Assembly (NCBI GenBank): GCA_002686265.1
Contig: NZBA01000060.1
Span: forward strand, 1-44,874
Origin: Planctomycetota bacterium
GTDB taxonomy: Bacteria; Planctomycetota; UBA1135; GCA-002686595
DNA: 44,874 bases
Direction: 5' to 3'
Shown here: piece by piece, positions 1-8,838 of the stretch
How the letters are laid out: each line of letters begins with the position of its first letter
Numbering within the stretch: position 1 is the first letter of the stretch
Position numbers and translations under genes: made by a program
The notes under the pieces: generated by a model
Seen by the model: the letters and a program-made list of their open reading frames with translations, nothing else
Database searches by the model: none
What the model was told of the DNA's origin: nothing

Positions 1-988
<988 letters not shown>

Positions 989-1224
989 GTGTTTGTCTTG
1001 GTTCTTGTGGAGTCTGTGAGAGCCCGACCTCCAGACCTCTCCGAAGGAGCGGCCTCGAGGCAGGAACTCTCCTGCTCGCACGGTTTCAAGGGTCACCCTC
1101 GTTTTCAAAGATCTGTGCGCGCAACGGTCCCGGGTCCAGAGGGCAAGCCCTCCTGGAGGGGCGCGAGGCGCGTGTTTCGGCCTGCATCGGGGTCGGGCGG
1201 CCTGGGAGGTCACCCGCGACGAGG
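989..1224 (-). other. rrn leader region
   Basis: Transcribed leader between the predicted rRNA start site near 1225 and the mature 16S 5' end. It contains a boxA-like antitermination element (see 1101-1114) and no credible coding sequence. The short open frames here lack any recognisable family and overlap the RNA leader. The whole gap between the 16S gene and the transpeptidase stop (989-1473) holds this leader, the promoter at 1232-1259 and about 210 bp in which I see nothing else. Confidence 0.6.
1101..1114 (-). promoter_or_regulatory. boxA-like rRNA antitermination element
   Basis: On the minus strand this reads AGATCTTTGAAAAC. Its CTTTGAAAA core resembles the boxA of bacterial rRNA leaders (E. 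coli TGCTCTTTAACAA), where NusB/NusE bind to protect rRNA transcription from termination. It lies about 110 bases upstream of the mature 16S end, inside the predicted leader, which fits the role. The assignment rests on motif similarity and position only. Confidence 0.45.
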
Positions 1225-1231
1225 GAGCGAG

Positions 1232-1259
1232 AGCATAGGGGATAACGGGGGGCCGTCAA
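1232..1259 (-). promoter_or_regulatory. Sigma70-type promoter of the rRNA operon
   Basis: Read on the minus strand, a -35 box TTGACG (1254-1259) and a -10 box TATGCT (1232-1237) are separated by 16 bases, predicting a start site near 1225, about 237 bases before the mature 16S. The -35 box matches the consensus at five of six positions and the -10 box at four of six. It is the only good pair I found in this gap. A short A/T-rich patch around 1272-1276 could help as an upstream element, but this is weak. Confidence 0.6.
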
Positions 1260-1473
1260 CCTCCCCTCGCCGAAAAGCCTCCGCAATCCCGTCTAGAGGT
1301 CTAAGCCATGAAGGTGGCGCGGGTTAGAAGAGACATGAATCGGCAGCCAGGACGACGAGTCAGCTGGCCAGAGCACGGGCCGGGATCGTTCGCGTCGGTC
1401 ACGCCGAGCGGGCCTGCGTCGCGCCCTGCCTCGGCCGAGGCGGTTCCGAGCGGCCGGAGCCTCGACCGCCGGG

Positions 1474-2835
1474 TCAGGGTCTGACTTCGATGCTCGCACC
1501 GCGCGGGAGGATCTCGAACAGCTCGATCACGTCCTCGTTGCGAAGCCGGATACAGCCCTGGCTGGCCTCCTGACCGATGGACTCTGGCTCGGAGGTGCCG
1601 TGGAACCCGAGCCCGTCACTCCCCTCCCAGGCGATCCAGCGATCCCCGAGAGGGTTGTCGGGGTGGCCGTAGGGTACGAAGGGGCGCCCGATGGGCGTCC
1701 ACGGCGGTTCCTCGAGTTTCTCCCCGACGGTGTAGGCTCCTGGAATCGTGCTCCCGTCCAGGCCGATCGCGACCTCCCAGGCGGCGACGACCTCCTCCCC
1801 CATCAAGTAGAAGGCCCAGCGCGCGCTGAGGTCCACGAGAGCGTGCGCACGGTCGGTAGGGATGCGCAGCACATCGAGAGGGTGCAGGAGCTCGCCGCTC
1901 TGGTTGCAGCGCTGGATCAACCCCGTGCAGAGCTTCATGCGCGGTCGCTCGGCGATGATCCGCTTGCGAATCGCCACCAGGCTGTCGCCGGGCTCGACGG
2001 TGAGCTCGAAGGAGGGCCAAGTCCCGCGCTTGTTCCAGCGATGGCCCGCCTGCGCCACCGAGAGGCTCTGCGTCCACCGCAGGAGGGTCTCGCGGTCCTC
2101 GGCCCACGGCGCATCGAGCTCCCCTAGGAGCAGACTCGAGAGGAGCCGGGCTGCGTCCGCATAACGCCGGGCCCGCAGGTGGTTGTCCGCCTCGCGCGCC
2201 AGCAGGGCCATGCGAGCCCCCAGAATCAGAGCGTTGGGGGCGACGCTCGACGCGGCACGGGGGCGAGAGCGCCCCGACTCGAGCACGCCGAAGACGAAAT
2301 CGCGTTCCGCGTCGGTCACGTCCACCGCATCCTCGAGTCCGCGCGCGAAAGGAGCCGCCTTCTCGGGAGAGGTCCGCACGAGCTGCACGAGGACGTACAG
2401 CAGGCGCTTGCGGGTCTTCGAGAGTCCCTTGCCCGCCCCGCCGAGGTACTCCTCCATGCGCTCGGGAGCGTGCAGCAGGAGGCTCCCCTCCAACACGGGG
2501 TCCCCCAGATTCCAGTCGAGTGGCAAGGGGCCCTCGCCTCGTGCAGGCTCGCCCCCGACGACGGTGTGGGCGCCCTTCTCATTGCCGAGAGCGCGGTTCG
2601 CGCTGGAGATCGCCCGCTCGCCCTCTCCCCCAACGGCCGCCCCGGCCTCCCCGCCCCCGGCCTCCCGCAAGGCCGCCTCCATCTCGGTGACGGACATCAT
2701 GCGCCCTCTCGCCACTCCCTGCGTGGAGGTCGCGCCGACTCCATCGCCCACCGCCACCTCGGAGTCCTGACCGTAGTTCGCCCAGGCCAGGTAGAGAACT
2801 GCTCCTCCGAGCAGGAAAAGGACCAGTCCGCGCAT
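1474..2835 (-). CDS. L,D-transpeptidase (YkuD family) with LysM-like domain
   Basis: Predicted 453-residue envelope enzyme that forms 3-3 peptidoglycan cross-links or attaches proteins to peptidoglycan. An N-terminal membrane segment (residues about 3-20) is followed by a variable region. A LysM-like stretch comes next (around residues 278-330, with the EPGDSL motif), then a C-terminal YkuD domain over the last ~125 residues. The catalytic signature is clear: HGTSEPESIG followed by SQGCIRL, giving the active-site Cys and the upstream His. I chose the ATG at 2835 over the longer frame (to 2919) because it places the membrane segment at the N-terminus and has a GGAG box upstream. It lies between ileS and the 16S gene, same strand, and probably has its own promoter in the 845-bp gap upstream. 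The domain call is firm; the exact substrate is not. Confidence 0.9.
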   Translation of the reverse strand: MRGLVLFLLGGAVLYLAWANYGQDSEVAVGDGVGATSTQGVARGRMMSVTEMEAALREAGGGEAGAAVGGEGERAISSANRALGNEKGAHTVVGGEPARGEGPLPLDWNLGDPVLEGSLLLHAPERMEEYLGGAGKGLSKTRKRLLYVLVQLVRTSPEKAAPFARGLEDAVDVTDAERDFVFGVLESGRSRPRAASSVAPNALILGARMALLAREADNHLRARRYADAARLLSSLLLGELDAPWAEDRETLLRWTQSLSVAQAGHRWNKRGTWPSFELTVEPGDSLVAIRKRIIAERPRMKLCTGLIQRCNQSGELLHPLDVLRIPTDRAHALVDLSARWAFYLMGEEVVAAWEVAIGLDGSTIPGAYTVGEKLEEPPWTPIGRPFVPYGHPDNPLGDRWIAWEGSDGLGFHGTSEPESIGQEASQGCIRLRNEDVIELFEILPRGASIEVRP

Positions 2836-3680
2836 GCTGTTGTGCTCCGGTGCTCGCCTCAGGTTGCTCGTCCGTGCCGGCCACCGCAACAGCGACCACA
2901 CGGGCGACCTTATCCCCATGACCGGGGCGAACCAAGGGCGAAAGGGGCGGAATCAGGCCCTCTGAGGCCAAACCCGGCACTCTCGGAGCGGCGCGGCAAG
3001 TTCACTCTCGCCTTCGCGCCCACGCCCTTCCGACACAGCCGCACGCCTCGCGGGAAAACCGGCGACGAGCACGCGCGAAGAAAAGGACCCCCGGCGACGC
3101 CGCTCCCACGGTACCCGGAACCTGTCGGTTCCAGGTGGGCCCGCCTCGCAGCGGATGCTGTCCGCGACGCAGGGTGTGGCCCTCTAGGCTTCTGTTCGGC
3201 TCCTGGGATTACTGCGGGTGGCCTGCGCCACCAGGGTTCCCCACCGAAGCTACCACCAGATCGCCCGCCTGCCAACCGCCGGCGCGGGGCTCTCGGCCCA
3301 CATGATTCGCGAAGACGCGCGTCCGGCGCGGCGGCCCCCTCTCTGGCGGAATCCCGAGAGCTCGACACCGGGGGCGACACTGACAAGTCAACCGAGAAGA
3401 CAGCGAGGTCCCTGGCAGCCGGTTGAGAATGGGCCGTAGCGAGACGAAGCCACCTTCGTCGCTCTGGAGGAGGGCGAACTCGAGCGGGCGCAGGCGGCGT
3501 GATAGGGCCGTCGAGCACGGAACGGCGAGCCCGACGCCGCGCAGGGGCGGAGAAGGCCAAGTCGGAGCAGGGCGCTTCTCAACGGGCTGCTAGAACACCG
3601 TCAGAGGGGAGAGCGAACCACGGGCGGCGCCCTTGGCCGCGCGCGGGCCGCTTCGATCCGGCGCGGGCTCAGGAGCGGGC
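2836..3680. other. Long intergenic region without a convincing gene
   Basis: 845 bp between the end of ileS and the start of the L,D-transpeptidase. The open frames here are short or low-complexity shadows. The 3412-3593 part is a MITE-like repeat (separate entry). Around 3103-3137 the minus strand can form a long stem (GGAACC GACA GGTTCC, flanked by CCCAC and GTGGG), and the following bases include GGGTCCTTTTCTT, so a structured RNA or terminator is possible. I could not match it to SRP RNA, 6S RNA, tmRNA or RNase P. No clear promoter for the transpeptidase was identified. Confidence 0.5.
3412..3593. mobile_element. MITE-like element with 18-bp terminal inverted repeats
   Basis: A 182-bp non-coding unit. 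The left end CTGGCAGCCGGTTGAGAA (3412-3429) and the reverse complement of the right end CTAGCAGCCCGTTGAGAA (3576-3593) agree at 16 of 18 positions. Just inside the left end lies a hairpin, AGCGAGACGAAG pairing with CTTCGTCGCT around a short loop (3438-3463). The core 3431-3466 reappears at 11268-11302. No clear target-site duplication is visible and there is no transposase, so it would depend on one encoded elsewhere. It lies about 90 bp downstream of the ileS stop. Alternatively it is a REP-type structural repeat. Confidence 0.6.
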
Positions 3681-6600
3681 TCAGGAGCGGGCTTCGAAGG
3701 CCACGAGGGAGGCGCGCAGGCGCTCCCCCTCTCCCAAAGTCCACTCGGACCAGGGCGCGCCGTCGAGGGGCTCCTCGGCGGTGCTCAGCTCCGCGGCCAG
3801 GGTCTCCGCGCCGATCAACTCGGCATGGGCGCCCAGGGCCCGCACGATACCCTCCCCCTCGCCCCACAGGCGCAGGTGGATGCGCTCCTCCACGGCCAGG
3901 CCACTCTCCCGACGCAGCCCGTTGACGCGGCTGATGGCCTCCCGCGCCAGCCCTTCGGCCACGAGCTCCTCGTCGAGGTCGAGGTCGAGATAGCAAACGA
4001 AGCGGCCGTCGGTCTCCACATCGAAGGGCGCGTGTAGCTCGACCGTCGGTCGCACGTCCCCCGGTCCCAGGGTCAACGTCTGGCCCTCGACCTCGATCTC
4101 CACCTCGCCACCGTCCCGCAGACACACGACCTGCTCGGCGGGCAGTGCCTCGATCACCGCGCCGGCGGCCTTCATCAAAGGCCCCAGGCGCTTGCCGAGG
4201 GCCCGAAAGTCGGGCTTCGCCCGAAGGGTGCAGAGCTCCCCGTCGTCCATGTCGAGGCTGCCCCAGCCCTTCACGTTCAACTCGTCGAAAACCTGCGTGG
4301 AAGCGAATCCGCCGCGCAGGAGCTCGAGAGCCTCTGGCTCGCAGCAGCGCACGTGGATCGCTCGCAATGGCTGGCGCGTACGGACCCCCGCACGCTCTCT
4401 CAGGGCGCGGCCCATCTCGACGATACGCACGACGAGCGCCATGCCGGCCTCGAGCTCGGGATCGATCTCGGTCTGGTCGACGCTCTCGATCAGCTCGCCA
4501 TGGACCGACCCGTCCCTGCCCGTGAGAGAGGCCCACAGCTGCTCCGCGAGGAACGGTGCGATCGGTGCGGTGACCAGCACCGCCGCTCGCAGAGCCTCGT
4601 GAAGCGATGCGTAGGCCGCCAGCTTGTCGGGGCCGGTCTCCCCCTTCCAGAAGCGGCGCCGGTTGCGGCGGATGTACCAGTTCGAGAGCTCGTCCACCAC
4701 GAAGACCTCGACCGCCCGGCAAGCGCCGGTCAGGTCGTAGGCGTCCATGCAGCCGATCGCCTGCGCGAGCAGCGACTGCGCGCGGGAGAGCAGCCAACGG
4801 TCGATCTCGCTGCGCTCCGCCACGGGAGGGATGCGCGGATCATCGGGGTCGAAGCCGTCGATGCGCGCGTACTCGGCGAAGAAGCGGTAGCTGTTGGCCA
4901 GCGTTCCGAAGAAGCGTCGCCGCACCTCCAGCACGCCCGCCAAGTCGAAGCGGCGCGGCAGCCAGGGCGCGCCGCTCGCGAGCATGGCCCACCGCACCGC
5001 GTCGGCGCCGTGCTCGGCGATCGCTTCCCAGGGATCGACGATGTTGCCCAAACGCTTGGACATCTTGACCCCGTCCTTGTCCAGGACGAGGCCGTTCACG
5101 ATGCAGTTGCGGTAGACCACGCCGGGCGCGAGGTCCTCGTCGTCCTCGGCCAAGAAAGCCCCGATGGCGAGCAGCGAGTAGAACCAACCGCGCGTCTGAT
5201 CGAGGCCCTCTGCGATCACCGAGGCGGGGAACTGCTCGCGGACGACCGAGCGACTCTCGCCGAAGGGCCAGTGGTACTGTGCATAGGGCATCGCCCCGGA
5301 GTCGAACCAGCAGTCGACGACGGCGTTCGTGCGGCGCATCGTCCCGCCGCAGGCCTCGCAGGAAAAGGTCACCTCGTCGATCAGCGGCTTGTGATTGTCG
5401 AAGCCCCGCGGCAGGCCGCCCGCGAGGCGCTCGAGGTCCTCGACACTTCCAACCGCGCACTCTAGGTCGCAGGCCTCGCATACCCAGAACGGCAGCGGCG
5501 TCCCCCAAAACCGGTCGCGCGAGATGTTCCAGTCGATGTTGTTCTCTAGCCAGTCGCCAAAGCGCCCCTCCCCCACCTGTGGCGGAACCCAGTTGCAGCG
5601 CCGGTTGTACTCGATCATGCGCTGCTTGTAGGCGGTCGTACGGATGTACCACGCGGGAGTCGGAAAGTAGTAGAGGGGCGTGTCGCAGCGCCAGCAGTGC
5701 GGGTAGCTGTGTGTCGCGCGCTCGCTCGCGAAGAGCAGGCCGCGGCGCTGGAGGTCGGCGAGCAAGGTCTCGTCGGCTTCCTTGAAGTGGGTGCCCTCCT
5801 CCACCGGCCCGACAGGGCGCACGAAACGCCCGTGGGGGCCGACGCCCAGGACGGTCGGGATGCCGTGGCGCGTTGCCAGGGTCCAGTCGTCCGCGCCGTA
5901 GGGAGCCTGGTGCACGATTCCCGTGCCGTCCTCGGCCGTCACGGTTTCCGCGAGCACGACCCGGTGGCGCGCGCCATGGTCGATCGATTCCGAGGGCGGC
6001 AGGAGGAATGGCTCGCCGAGCTCGAACAACGGCTCGTAGGCCACTCCCGCCAGGTCGCTGCCCTTGCGGCGCTCGAGCTCCTCGACTTCGTCTCCCAACA
6101 CGGCCGCCACACGCTCGGCGACGATCCACACCACCTCGTGGCGGCCGTCCTCGCCCACGGGAACGCGCGCACGCACGTAGTCGGAATCGGGATGTACGGC
6201 CAGAGCGAAATTCGATGGCAGGGTCCAGGGCGTGGTCGTCCACGCCAACAGGCTCTCGGGTTCGTCCCCGACCGCCTCGGCGAGGCGGAAGCGCAGGATG
6301 ACCGAGGGGTCCTCGACATCCTGGTACACGCCCGGCTGCCCGATCTCGTGGGATGAAAGGCCCGTGCCGCAGCGGCCGCAGTAGGGCACGACACGCTGGC
6401 CGCGGTAGACCAAGCCGGCGGCGTGGAAGCGCGCCAAGACGTACCAGACGCTCTCGACGTAGTCGGCGTCGTAGGTCACGTACGGATCGTCGTAGTCGAG
6501 CCAGTAGGCGATGCGCTCGGAGAGCTGCTCCCACTCCCGGCGATAGGTCCAGACCGACTCGCGACACTTCTGATTGAAGGGGCCGATACCGTAGGCCTCG

Positions 6601-6953
6601 ATCTCGGGCCGCCCGTTGATGCCCAGCGCCTTCTCGACCTCCAGTTCGACCGGCAGACCGTGGGTGTCCCAGCCCGCCTTGCGCAGCACGCGCTTCCCGC
6701 GCATGGTCTGATAGCGACACACCGCGTCCTTGATCGTGCGGGCCATCACGTGGTGGATGCCCGGTCGCCCGTTCGCCGTCGGCGGCCCCTCCCAGAAGAC
6801 GAAGACCTCGCCCTCCTCGCGCGCCGCTGCCACCGAGCGAAAGACACCCCGCTCACGCCAGCCTTCGAGCACCGCGCGCTCCGCCTTGTCAGGGGCCCGC
6901 GTCACGCTCTCGTCCAGGGGGGCGAAGCGCCCCGCGGTCCTCGGCCCGCTCAT
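3681..6953 (-). CDS. ileS: Isoleucyl-tRNA synthetase, IleRS2 type with GIHH signature
   Basis: Charges tRNA-Ile with isoleucine in the cytoplasm; 1090 residues, a normal size. Visible landmarks in order: the class I signature region near residues 55-75, the CP1 editing domain (WTTTPWTLPSN), HSYPHCWRC, the DQTRGWFYS block, the KMSKR loop, and the anticodon-binding and C-terminal regions. The overall layout follows Thermus-like (type 2) IleRS. The ATP-binding HxGH motif is replaced by GIHH at residues 65-68 (6750-6761). This swap is known in a subset of IleRS2 enzymes and is linked to extreme mupirocin resistance. The ATG at 6953 is preferred; a longer frame would run into the upstream gene. 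It starts 10 bp after the Gfo/Idh stop, so it is probably in the lpx transcription unit. Confidence 0.97.
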   Translation of the reverse strand: MSGPRTAGRFAPLDESVTRAPDKAERAVLEGWRERGVFRSVAAAREEGEVFVFWEGPPTANGRPGIHHVMARTIKDAVCRYQTMRGKRVLRKAGWDTHGLPVELEVEKALGINGRPEIEAYGIGPFNQKCRESVWTYRREWEQLSERIAYWLDYDDPYVTYDADYVESVWYVLARFHAAGLVYRGQRVVPYCGRCGTGLSSHEIGQPGVYQDVEDPSVILRFRLAEAVGDEPESLLAWTTTPWTLPSNFALAVHPDSDYVRARVPVGEDGRHEVVWIVAERVAAVLGDEVEELERRKGSDLAGVAYEPLFELGEPFLLPPSESIDHGARHRVVLAETVTAEDGTGIVHQAPYGADDWTLATRHGIPTVLGVGPHGRFVRPVGPVEEGTHFKEADETLLADLQRRGLLFASERATHSYPHCWRCDTPLYYFPTPAWYIRTTAYKQRMIEYNRRCNWVPPQVGEGRFGDWLENNIDWNISRDRFWGTPLPFWVCEACDLECAVGSVEDLERLAGGLPRGFDNHKPLIDEVTFSCEACGGTMRRTNAVVDCWFDSGAMPYAQYHWPFGESRSVVREQFPASVIAEGLDQTRGWFYSLLAIGAFLAEDDEDLAPGVVYRNCIVNGLVLDKDGVKMSKRLGNIVDPWEAIAEHGADAVRWAMLASGAPWLPRRFDLAGVLEVRRRFFGTLANSYRFFAEYARIDGFDPDDPRIPPVAERSEIDRWLLSRAQSLLAQAIGCMDAYDLTGACRAVEVFVVDELSNWYIRRNRRRFWKGETGPDKLAAYASLHEALRAAVLVTAPIAPFLAEQLWASLTGRDGSVHGELIESVDQTEIDPELEAGMALVVRIVEMGRALRERAGVRTRQPLRAIHVRCCEPEALELLRGGFASTQVFDELNVKGWGSLDMDDGELCTLRAKPDFRALGKRLGPLMKAAGAVIEALPAEQVVCLRDGGEVEIEVEGQTLTLGPGDVRPTVELHAPFDVETDGRFVCYLDLDLDEELVAEGLAREAISRVNGLRRESGLAVEERIHLRLWGEGEGIVRALGAHAELIGAETLAAELSTAEEPLDGAPWSEWTLGEGERLRASLVAFEARS

Positions 6954-6963
6954 GAGGGTCCTT

Positions 6964-7983
6964 CTACCAAGTCTGGGCGGCGATGTCCGCCGCGATGCGG
7001 TCGGCGAGCTCCAGAGCTCGACGTCCGTCGGCACCACTGACCTCGACCTCGCACCCGTCGCGCACCGAGCGCAAGAAGGAGTCCAGCTCGGCCTGCAGCG
7101 GGCGTTGCTCACCTTCGAGCTCCAGCTCGGTGACGCGTAGCACCTCCTCGGTGACCCAATCGCTCTGCTGGGCCAGGCTGGCCGGATCCAGCTCCCGCAG
7201 GGCCTCCCGGCCGCGGTCGAACTCGGGCCCCTTGGTGACCATCAGGCCGTAGTTCTGCTGGAAGTCGAGGCTGACGTAGCCCTCCGAGGAGAACAGGCGC
7301 ATGCGACGCATCGGAGTCAGGGAGGCGCGGCTGGCGGTGACGCTGGCTCGGGCACCGTTCTCGAAGACGAGCCGCACGCTGGCGAGATCCTCGCGCTCGG
7401 TCAGGATCGCTCCCCCGGCGGCGTCCATGCTCACGACCTCGGAGTCGCACAAGTAGAGCACCAAGTCGAGGTCGTGGATCATCAGGTCGTGAACGACGCC
7501 CACATCCAGGCTGCGGAAGCTGAAGGGCGCGAGGCGATGGCTCTCGATGAAGCGCGGCGCGAGCCCGAGCTCGCGCACGGCGCGCACGCCGGGTTGGAAG
7601 CGCTCGACGTGGCCCACGGCGAGCAGGCCCCCGCCCGTCTCCGCCGCCGCGAGGATGCGGTCGGCTTCTCCAAGGTCACTCGCCAGGGGTTTCTCCACCA
7701 GGCAGGCGATCCCGCGCTCGAGCAAACCGGCGGCCACGTCGGCGTGGGCCGCGGTAGAAACGACGACGCTGACGCCGTCGAGGTCGTCGGGGAGGTCGCC
7801 GGCGTCGGTGAGAGCCCGACAGCCGAGCTCGTCGGCCAGGGCCCCGGCCCGAGCGGCGTCGGAGTCGACGAGGGCGACGAGCTCAGCCTCGGGGTGCTCG
7901 TTCCAGATCTTCGCGTGAATCTTGCCCAGGTGTCCGACGCCGGCCACGGCCACCCGGAACGGACGCTGATCGGTTCCCGACAT
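6964..7983 (-). CDS. Gfo/Idh/MocA oxidoreductase next to lpxA (GnnA-like)
   Basis: Cytoplasmic NAD(P)-dependent oxidoreductase of 339 residues with no export signal. The N-terminal Rossmann motif GVGHLGKIH and the catalytic-domain motif VEKPLASD (the EKP lysine) are intact, and a DVGVVHDLMIHDLDL segment supplies the usual sugar-site histidines. Its ATG overlaps the lpxA stop (TGATG), so the two are translationally coupled. In Acidithiobacillus and Leptospira the Gfo/Idh enzyme GnnA lies near lpxA. With the aminotransferase GnnB it makes UDP-GlcNAc3N, the precursor of amide-linked lipid A. That context makes GnnA the best guess, but no gnnB is in this window, so I leave the symbol empty. Other Gfo/Idh sugar oxidoreductase roles remain possible. 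Confidence 0.85.
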   Translation of the reverse strand: MSGTDQRPFRVAVAGVGHLGKIHAKIWNEHPEAELVALVDSDAARAGALADELGCRALTDAGDLPDDLDGVSVVVSTAAHADVAAGLLERGIACLVEKPLASDLGEADRILAAAETGGGLLAVGHVERFQPGVRAVRELGLAPRFIESHRLAPFSFRSLDVGVVHDLMIHDLDLVLYLCDSEVVSMDAAGGAILTEREDLASVRLVFENGARASVTASRASLTPMRRMRLFSSEGYVSLDFQQNYGLMVTKGPEFDRGREALRELDPASLAQQSDWVTEEVLRVTELELEGEQRPLQAELDSFLRSVRDGCEVEVSGADGRRALELADRIAADIAAQTW

Positions 7984-8828
7984 CAGGCCCACTCCGCCAC
8001 GCGCTCGCGCCCGAGGCGCGAGAACTCCTCGCGCAGGCTCTCGCGATGACGCCCCTTGGAGCCGCGCTCGGTATTCTCGAGGGCCTCAACAAGCCGCAGT
8101 ACGCGCTCCGGGGAGGAACCCTGAGCCCGCATGTCCTCGAACACGCGCTTCTTGGGCACTCCCGAGCGATACAGGCGTCGGAAGGCGCCGCGGACGGCCT
8201 CGATGTCCTCTTCTGAGATGCCGGCCCGCTGCAAGCCGACGATGTTCACTCCCCGCACGCGGCTGGGGTGCCCCTCGACGATCATGAACGGCGGAACGTC
8301 CTGGACGACACGCGACAGCCCGCCGACATAGGCGTACTCACCGATGGTGCAGAAGTGGTGCGCCGCCGCGGCGCCTGACAGATTCGCCCGCTCCCCCACC
8401 AGCACGTGCCCGGCCAACAGCACGCTGTTCGCCAGGATCACGCCGTCGCGCAGGTCGCAGTCGTGAGCGACATGGCAGCACGCCATGAGCAGGCAACTGT
8501 TGCCGATGCTCGTCCGCGCCCCGCCCTTGACGGTCCCGCGGTTGATCGTGACGAACTCGCGGATCATGTTGCCGTCGCCGATCTCGAGCATCGTCGGCTC
8601 GCCGCGGTAGGAGAAGTCCTGCGGCGCGGTCCCCAGGCTGGCCTGCCCGACGATCACGTTGTCCTCTCCGATGTGGGTCACGCCGTCGATCACGACCTGC
8701 GGGCCGACGCGCGTACGGTCGCCTATCCGCACTCGAGGGCCGACGATCGTGTGGGGGCCGATGGAGACGTCGGCGCCGAGCTCGGCGCCTTCGGCGATGA
8801 CTGCGGTGCTGTGGACTTGGGTGGACAT
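7983..8828 (-). CDS. lpxA: UDP-N-acetylglucosamine acyltransferase
   Basis: First committed lipid A enzyme: transfers a 3-hydroxyacyl chain from ACP to UDP-GlcNAc (or UDP-GlcNAc3N) in the cytoplasm. The N-terminal two thirds are hexapeptide repeats of a left-handed beta-helix, followed by the alpha-helical C-terminal domain. The catalytic His lies in HVAHDC (residue 122). The glycine pair at residues 169-170 occupies the hydrocarbon-ruler position (E. coli Gly173), which would favour a long acyl chain, about C14. The E. coli Gln161 position is His here (AAHHF, residues 157-158). At 281 residues it is slightly longer than the E. coli enzyme. It sits 10 bp after lpxC/fabZ. Confidence 0.96.
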   Translation of the reverse strand: MSTQVHSTAVIAEGAELGADVSIGPHTIVGPRVRIGDRTRVGPQVVIDGVTHIGEDNVIVGQASLGTAPQDFSYRGEPTMLEIGDGNMIREFVTINRGTVKGGARTSIGNSCLLMACCHVAHDCDLRDGVILANSVLLAGHVLVGERANLSGAAAAHHFCTIGEYAYVGGLSRVVQDVPPFMIVEGHPSRVRGVNIVGLQRAGISEEDIEAVRGAFRRLYRSGVPKKRVFEDMRAQGSSPERVLRLVEALENTERGSKGRHRESLREEFSRLGRERVAEWA

Positions 8829-8838
8829 GGGCTGACGG

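Noticed and set aside
3085..3320. SRP RNA or 6S RNA in the gap after ileS
   Set aside because: The SRP hallmark GGAAGGAAGCAGC is absent, and the two flanks of the stem do not pair as a 6S RNA would. It is kept only as a low-confidence structured region.
6954..7112. Longer ileS start at 7112
   Set aside because: The 53 extra residues overlap the upstream oxidoreductase in another frame and do not resemble IleRS.
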